This document shows, one piece after another, positions 41,825 through 45,831 of a DNA stretch of 45,831 bases. The stretch is from JBAVQS01 sp049694275 (lineage in GTDB: Bacteria > Chloroflexota > Anaerolineae > UBA4142 > SHND01): positions 1 to 45,831 of the forward strand of contig JBAVQS010000064.1 of the NCBI GenBank assembly GCA_049694275.1, given 5' to 3'. Position 1 is the stretch's first letter; every line of letters begins with the position of its first letter. The translations under genes were made by a program, and so were the position numbers. The notes beneath the pieces are model-generated. The model was given only the letters and a program-made list of their open reading frames with translations. It was not told the origin of the DNA and did not search any database.

Positions 41825-42493
41825 CTAGTCAAAGAACACAATCTCACGCGTCTTGAAACGATAAAGCTCGGCCGGGCGATGCGCACCGACCACCTCTTTT
41901 TGCCCCGTCCTGGCCAGCAAGCCCAAAGACAACATCCGCTTGCGAAAGTTGCGCTTGTCAAGTGGCTTGTCGAGAATAATCTCGTAAATCCGCTGCAGAT
42001 CGCTCAAACGAAACTTGTCGGGCAACAGCCCATAGACAATATTGCTATAGCTCGCTTTGGCTTCAAGTCGCGCCCGCCCATACTCCAGGATGTGTGCGTG
42101 ATCGAATGCCAGCGCGGGCGCCTCCTTGACCGGAAACCACCGGACTTCAGATACTTGCCTAGATACAGGCGGCCCGAGCTTTTTCCAGGGAATCAGCGAC
42201 AAGTACGTGACCGTCACTACCCGTTTACGCGGGTCTCGGTCCGGGTCGCCAAATGTATAGAGCTGTTCCAGGTAGAGGTCCTCGACCCCGATCTTGTCCA
42301 GCGCGACGCGCTTTGCCGCTTCCTCCAACGACTCGCCCTTCCAGATAAACGCCCCCGGAATGGCCCACATTCCCGGATAGGGCTTTTCCGCCCGCTTGAC
42401 GAGCAGCGCGGAAAGCCGGCCGTCATCGATCGAGAGAATCAGGACGTCAACGGTAACAGATGCTTGCTCAACGGGCGTCTCGTTAGTGTCCAT
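41825..42493 (-). CDS. NrtR-like Nudix-fold transcriptional regulator with degenerate Nudix box
   Basis: The 222-aa protein has a Nudix domain (about residues 12-125) and a C-terminal winged-helix region (about 155-215) with LQRIYEIILDKPLDKRNFRK and GAHRPAELYRFK, typical of NrtR regulators. The Nudix box (48-70, AFIWKGESLEEAAK then RVALDKIGV) keeps Glu54, Arg62 and Gly69. It has Val63, Asp66 and Lys67 where REUxEE requires Glu, so hydrolysis is unlikely and ligand sensing is the probable function. NrtR proteins usually repress NAD genes in response to ADP-ribose or related ligands, but no NAD biosynthesis genes occur here. The start codon lies inside operator 1 and close to a promoter, suggesting tight autoregulation. 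Confidence 0.85.
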   Translation of the reverse strand: MDTNETPVEQASVTVDVLILSIDDGRLSALLVKRAEKPYPGMWAIPGAFIWKGESLEEAAKRVALDKIGVEDLYLEQLYTFGDPDRDPRKRVVTVTYLSLIPWKKLGPPVSRQVSEVRWFPVKEAPALAFDHAHILEYGRARLEAKASYSNIVYGLLPDKFRLSDLQRIYEIILDKPLDKRNFRKRMLSLGLLARTGQKEVVGAHRPAELYRFKTREIVFFD

Positions 42494-42503
42494 TCTACAC
42501 TAA
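42483..42503. promoter_or_regulatory. Putative operator 1 for the Nudix regulator
   Basis: TTAGTGT (42483-42489) and ACACTAA (42497-42503) flank a 7-bp spacer. The spacer contains the regulator's ATG (42491-42493), and the site touches the promoter's TATAAT at 42503. A bound protein would cover both the transcription start and the start codon. The arms match operator 2 exactly. Confidence 0.7.
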
Positions 42504-42530
42504 TTATACAACCAAAAATAATTTTGTCAA
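42503..42530 (-). promoter_or_regulatory. Near-consensus sigma70 promoter of the Nudix regulator gene
   Basis: On the minus strand, TTGACA (42525-42530) and TATAAT (42503-42508) are both perfect hexamers, 16 bp apart. The -35 overlaps the cyclase gene's stop codon (42527-42529). Transcription would begin at about 42496, only a few bases before the ATG at 42493, so the mRNA is probably leaderless. Confidence 0.75.
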
Positions 42531-45500
42531 GAGGCACTTTCAGCATTTTCCAGGCGCTCCCATCGCTCCACAATTGCGCGGTTCTCGGGCACATTCTCCA
42601 GGTATGACTGGCGCCACTCTGGGTCGCTGATCCTGGCAGCCTGCATCATCAGCCGGCGATAGCCCACCTCGATCACCTGTCGCACGCGATCGCCGTGGCG
42701 CACATCCTCTACAACGCCAGTCACAGTGCTCTGCAAGGCATCGAACACATCTGCAACAGTGACACACGCCCGCGTCGAGACCGCACGTTCTTGCTGTTCG
42801 GGTGCAACCAGGTAGTCTGCCACCTTGGTCGCCCACCGCCGCGCCTCGTCCCACTGTCCGAGCGCGATTGCACACCGCGCCAGCCCGGATGCCGCCTCCG
42901 CGACTGCATCACTGTCACCGATCCGGCTGTACTCGGCGTACACCTCGACATAGCCGAGCGCCGCCTCTTGGAATTCTCCCGCGGCCTCGAGGAGGTTTGC
43001 CAGTTCCAGCTTACAGGCAAAGAGCCCGTTTGCATCGTTCACGGCAATGAGCTCGGCCAGTGCCTCCTCTTCCATCCGCCGCGCTGCAGGTACATTACCA
43101 ATCCGCCAGATGACATTACCCAGATTCAACATGTTATAGGCGCGCAGACGGCGTTCTCCGATTGCTTCGACTAGTCCCAGCACCTGCTCATAGCTGATAC
43201 GCGCTCGCTCATAAAGGCCCATCGACGCATGAACAATCGAAAGGTTTCCGACGGCGAGCGCTTCCTGGACACGGTCTCCGACACGTCGCGCCATCTCGGC
43301 GCCCTGCGTATAAAAACCCGCCGCCCGAACGGGGTCGCCCGACTCGCTGTAATAAATTGCGAGGCGTACCAGGACAAATGCAAACGCGGCCTCATCTTGC
43401 GATTCCTGGACGCAGCGGAATGCTTCTTGGGCCACGACCCGCGCGGCCGGGCCCTCTCCCGTCCGAGCCAGTGCAATCACCTCGACGGCCAAACCGCGCG
43501 CCTCAAGCGCACGGTTACCGGTCTGCCGTGCAGCGGCGATCGTCTCTTGGGCAACCGGCGCAACCGCGGGCCAGTCTCCCAGCGCCCGCAGGCGCATGAG
43601 CTGCCGATAGCGCGCCTCTGCCCGCCACCGATTGTCATTCGCCGCATCCGCCAACGCCAAGAGTGCAGCAATATCCAGCTTTTGCGCCTCGCGTTCACCC
43701 CGCAGATCGAGTACGGCCTCACGGCCGCAGAGCGCCCGCCAGCGTCGTTGCCTATCGGATGAGAGATCAAGCACCCGTTCCCAAAACCGTTTCGCCTCAG
43801 CCCACGCAAACGCGGCCTGGGCATGCTCACCCGCCATCAGGTACCATTCCGCTGCCGCGTCCAGGTCACCTGCCTGTTCGCAATGCTGGCCGAGCGCGCC
43901 TGCCCATTCGTCCAGGCGCCCGGTATGCCGCGCCTGCTCCTCCAGCCACTGCGCCGCCAACCGGTGAAGCCGGGGCCGTTCTCGCTTCAACACACTCTCA
44001 TAAGCAACCTGTTGCAGAAACGTATGCTGGAATCGCCACTCGCGCTCAGGCAGGCCCAGGGTCGCGTCGACCGGCTCGATGAACCCACGCGCCCGCAAAG
44101 AGAGCAAGAGCTGATCCGTCTGCGACAGGCCCATCGCCGACACGCCACCCTCGGGAAACTGGCGTCCAAAGATTGAACCGAACTGCAAGCATGCGCGCAG
44201 AGGAGGTGGCAACGAGAGGAGACGCGTCAGCAACAACTGCTGCAAGGTCTGGGGGACCTGTGTGATATCCAACCGCCCGGCGACATACCGCCAGACCTCC
44301 TGGCGCGTATCGATCACCCCGCGATCAATCAACAAGTTCACCAACTCTTCAGCAAAATACGGCACCCCTTCGGCGCGTGTCACGATGAACTGTACGAGAT
44401 CGTCGGGCACATTCTCCACCCGCGACAAGAGCGAGGATACCAACTCCAGGCTGCAATCGGGAGCGAGCGGCGTCAACTGGACCGTACGAAAAGCGGGAAT
44501 CGCGGCCAATACAGCCGGAGGCATCCACTCGGGGCGCGCCGTCGCAACCACAAAGAGACCCTGACCTGCGTTGCCCACCGGCCCTTCCAAGAGCAAGGCC
44601 TGAAGATATTCCCATGATGCGGCATCGATCCAGTGCAGATCCTCCAGGAACACCACCACCGGCCTCGGTCTCCGCAAGGCCGCGAGCAACTGGCGGCTCA
44701 CAACCAGGGCGCGCCCTTTGACCTGCTTGGGGTCATTACGCATCGCCCCGATATAAGGGCTGTTATCAAAACGGAGCCCGACAAGCAGCCCGAGCGCCTG
44801 GGCTGGTTCAACCTCGCTACGCCCGGTCGCCAACTGAAACTGCGCTACCCAGCGAGTCTCCGCCTCGGACAAAGGCAGATCCTCCGTAATTTCAAAGAGG
44901 TCAAACCAAAACCGCCGGACCAATGCATAAGGACGCGCCGCGTCACCGATAAAGGCGCGCCCGCGCAGGATGATGGCGCGTTCCGGTTGCGCTTTGATCC
45001 AGGGATATAATTCTTCCAGCAAGCGGCTCTTGCCCATCCCTGCCTCGCCAATCAACTGGCGCCACACCATGCGTTGCTCTCTGCAAGCTTCTAAATCGGC
45101 CGCCTGCAGACCGGCAAGCTCGACGTCACGACCCACCAGGCGGGTATGTACCCCTGCGACACCGCGTGTAACCGTCTGGAATTGGCGCAGCGTCGCCCGG
45201 TTCACGAGAAAGGTCTGAACCGGATCCTTTTTACCTTTGACGACGAGCTCTGGTTGTGGAATCACCTCAAACACCCTGCGCACATAACGCCAGGTATCAT
45301 TTGAGATCAGGATACCGCCTGGTGGCGCCGCCGCCTGCAGCCGGGCTGCCAGGTTCATCGCATCGCCCATCGCCGCCAGCTCTTTATGGCCGGATAGAGC
45401 AATTTCCCCCGTCACCACTAACCCCGTATGAATACCGATGCGAAAGAGCACTCGGGGTTCAGCCGGCTCCAGACTGGCCGCCAGAGCCGGCTGAATCTTG

Positions 45501-45831
45501 AAATCGGAATTCTGGATCTCGAGGGCCGCGCGGATCGCATTCTCAGCGTCCGCTTCGCTGATGGCCGGGACGCCAAAGAGCGCAAGGACACCATCGCCGA
45601 GGTGGCTGGCGACGACGCCCCCGTATTTTTCAATGAGCTGGTCCAGGGTAGAAAACAGATGGGCGATGAGATCATGCCATTCTTCCGGGTCCATCCGTTC
45701 GGCTAGGGCCGTCGAACCGACAATATCGGCAAAGAGGATCGTGACAAGACGTCGTTCCTCTACAGGGATGGCAACGGAGGAGCGCTGCGCCTCGAGGGAG
45801 GCTACCTGCTCACGCAGAATAGTCAGCGCCG
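42527..45831 (-). CDS. Class III nucleotide cyclase fused to AAA ATPase and TPR repeats, 5'-truncated
   Basis: The frame is open from the window edge, and the conserved RRLVTILFADIVGSTALAER lies before the internal Met at 45694, so the true start is outside the window. The cyclase domain carries the two metal Asp residues (FADIVGS and HLGDGVLALFG) and NLAARL with the transition-state Asn and Arg. A STAND/AAA-type ATPase follows, with Walker A GEAGMGKSRLLEEL and Walker B VVVFLEDLHWID. The C-terminal ~450 residues are TPR-like helices with a repeating A-W-A-L pattern. Proteins of this layout are signalling cyclases whose activity is thought to be set by the ATPase and TPR parts. It probably makes cAMP, as base-specifying residues are compatible but not certain. 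It ends 34 bp before the Nudix gene. Confidence 0.88.
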   Translation of the reverse strand, partial: ALTILREQVASLEAQRSSVAIPVEERRLVTILFADIVGSTALAERMDPEEWHDLIAHLFSTLDQLIEKYGGVVASHLGDGVLALFGVPAISEADAENAIRAALEIQNSDFKIQPALAASLEPAEPRVLFRIGIHTGLVVTGEIALSGHKELAAMGDAMNLAARLQAAAPPGGILISNDTWRYVRRVFEVIPQPELVVKGKKDPVQTFLVNRATLRQFQTVTRGVAGVHTRLVGRDVELAGLQAADLEACREQRMVWRQLIGEAGMGKSRLLEELYPWIKAQPERAIILRGRAFIGDAARPYALVRRFWFDLFEITEDLPLSEAETRWVAQFQLATGRSEVEPAQALGLLVGLRFDNSPYIGAMRNDPKQVKGRALVVSRQLLAALRRPRPVVVFLEDLHWIDAASWEYLQALLLEGPVGNAGQGLFVVATARPEWMPPAVLAAIPAFRTVQLTPLAPDCSLELVSSLLSRVENVPDDLVQFIVTRAEGVPYFAEELVNLLIDRGVIDTRQEVWRYVAGRLDITQVPQTLQQLLLTRLLSLPPPLRACLQFGSIFGRQFPEGGVSAMGLSQTDQLLLSLRARGFIEPVDATLGLPEREWRFQHTFLQQVAYESVLKRERPRLHRLAAQWLEEQARHTGRLDEWAGALGQHCEQAGDLDAAAEWYLMAGEHAQAAFAWAEAKRFWERVLDLSSDRQRRWRALCGREAVLDLRGEREAQKLDIAALLALADAANDNRWRAEARYRQLMRLRALGDWPAVAPVAQETIAAARQTGNRALEARGLAVEVIALARTGEGPAARVVAQEAFRCVQESQDEAAFAFVLVRLAIYYSESGDPVRAAGFYTQGAEMARRVGDRVQEALAVGNLSIVHASMGLYERARISYEQVLGLVEAIGERRLRAYNMLNLGNVIWRIGNVPAARRMEEEALAELIAVNDANGLFACKLELANLLEAAGEFQEAALGYVEVYAEYSRIGDSDAVAEAASGLARCAIALGQWDEARRWATKVADYLVAPEQQERAVSTRACVTVADVFDALQSTVTGVVEDVRHGDRVRQVIEVGYRRLMMQAARISDPEWRQSYLENVPENRAIVERWERLENAESAS

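Noticed and set aside
45694..45831. Start of the cyclase at the Met at 45694
   Set aside because: Conserved cyclase residues (VTILFADIVGST) lie upstream in the same frame, so that Met is internal and the gene runs past the window edge.
1..45831. CRISPR arrays, tRNA or rRNA genes, insertion sequences
   Set aside because: No spaced direct repeats, no cloverleaf-like or rRNA sequence, and no transposase motif was seen.

Overview
The window is about 45.8 kb of GC-rich bacterial DNA in which every convincing gene lies on the minus strand. The most likely source is a member of the Chloroflexota (Anaerolineae-like). This rests on the mix of Chlor_Arch_YYY/DUF2298 proteins, a TIGR03663 (Agl23-like) protein, many GT-C family membrane glycosyltransferases and YfhO-like proteins; it is an inference from gene families, as no rRNA is present. 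No RNA gene, CRISPR array or transposase was seen, and no gene-free stretch exceeds 300 bases.

Reading in the direction of transcription (right to left), the first region (45831-37978) is a regulatory cluster. It holds a 5'-truncated class III cyclase/AAA ATPase/TPR protein, an NrtR-like Nudix regulator with a degraded Nudix box, a J-domain protein fused to an apparent pseudokinase, a vWA protein with an intact MIDAS, and a divergent adenylosuccinate-synthetase (PurA) paralogue. Two palindromes with identical 7-bp arms and 7-bp spacers lie at the Nudix gene start and ahead of the J-pseudokinase gene. They look like operators of the Nudix regulator. This is the best candidate for an undescribed system.

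The second region (37923-33110) is housekeeping: mtaB, a HIT protein, lepA, an OsmC-like protein and an enoyl-CoA hydratase/isomerase. A strong sigma70-type promoter sits just ahead of mtaB.

The third region (33064-1) is a large cell-surface glycan island. It carries about ten large polytopic membrane proteins: GT-C glycosyltransferases, two DUF2298 proteins, two YfhO-like proteins, and an Agl23-like protein ending in a six-bladed NHL propeller. With them are a DPM1-like GT2, a GT4, a CDP-paratose 2-epimerase-like enzyme, two SAM methyltransferases and two flippase-like (LPG-synthase TM) proteins near its ends. An ECF sigma factor and a single-TM partner precede the final block. The likely logic is that the GT2 makes polyprenyl-phosphate sugars on the cytoplasmic side, the flippase-like proteins help lipid transfer, and the GT-C enzymes use the lipid-linked sugars on the outer face of the membrane. 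Tight spacing and 4-10 nt overlaps point to a few long operons.
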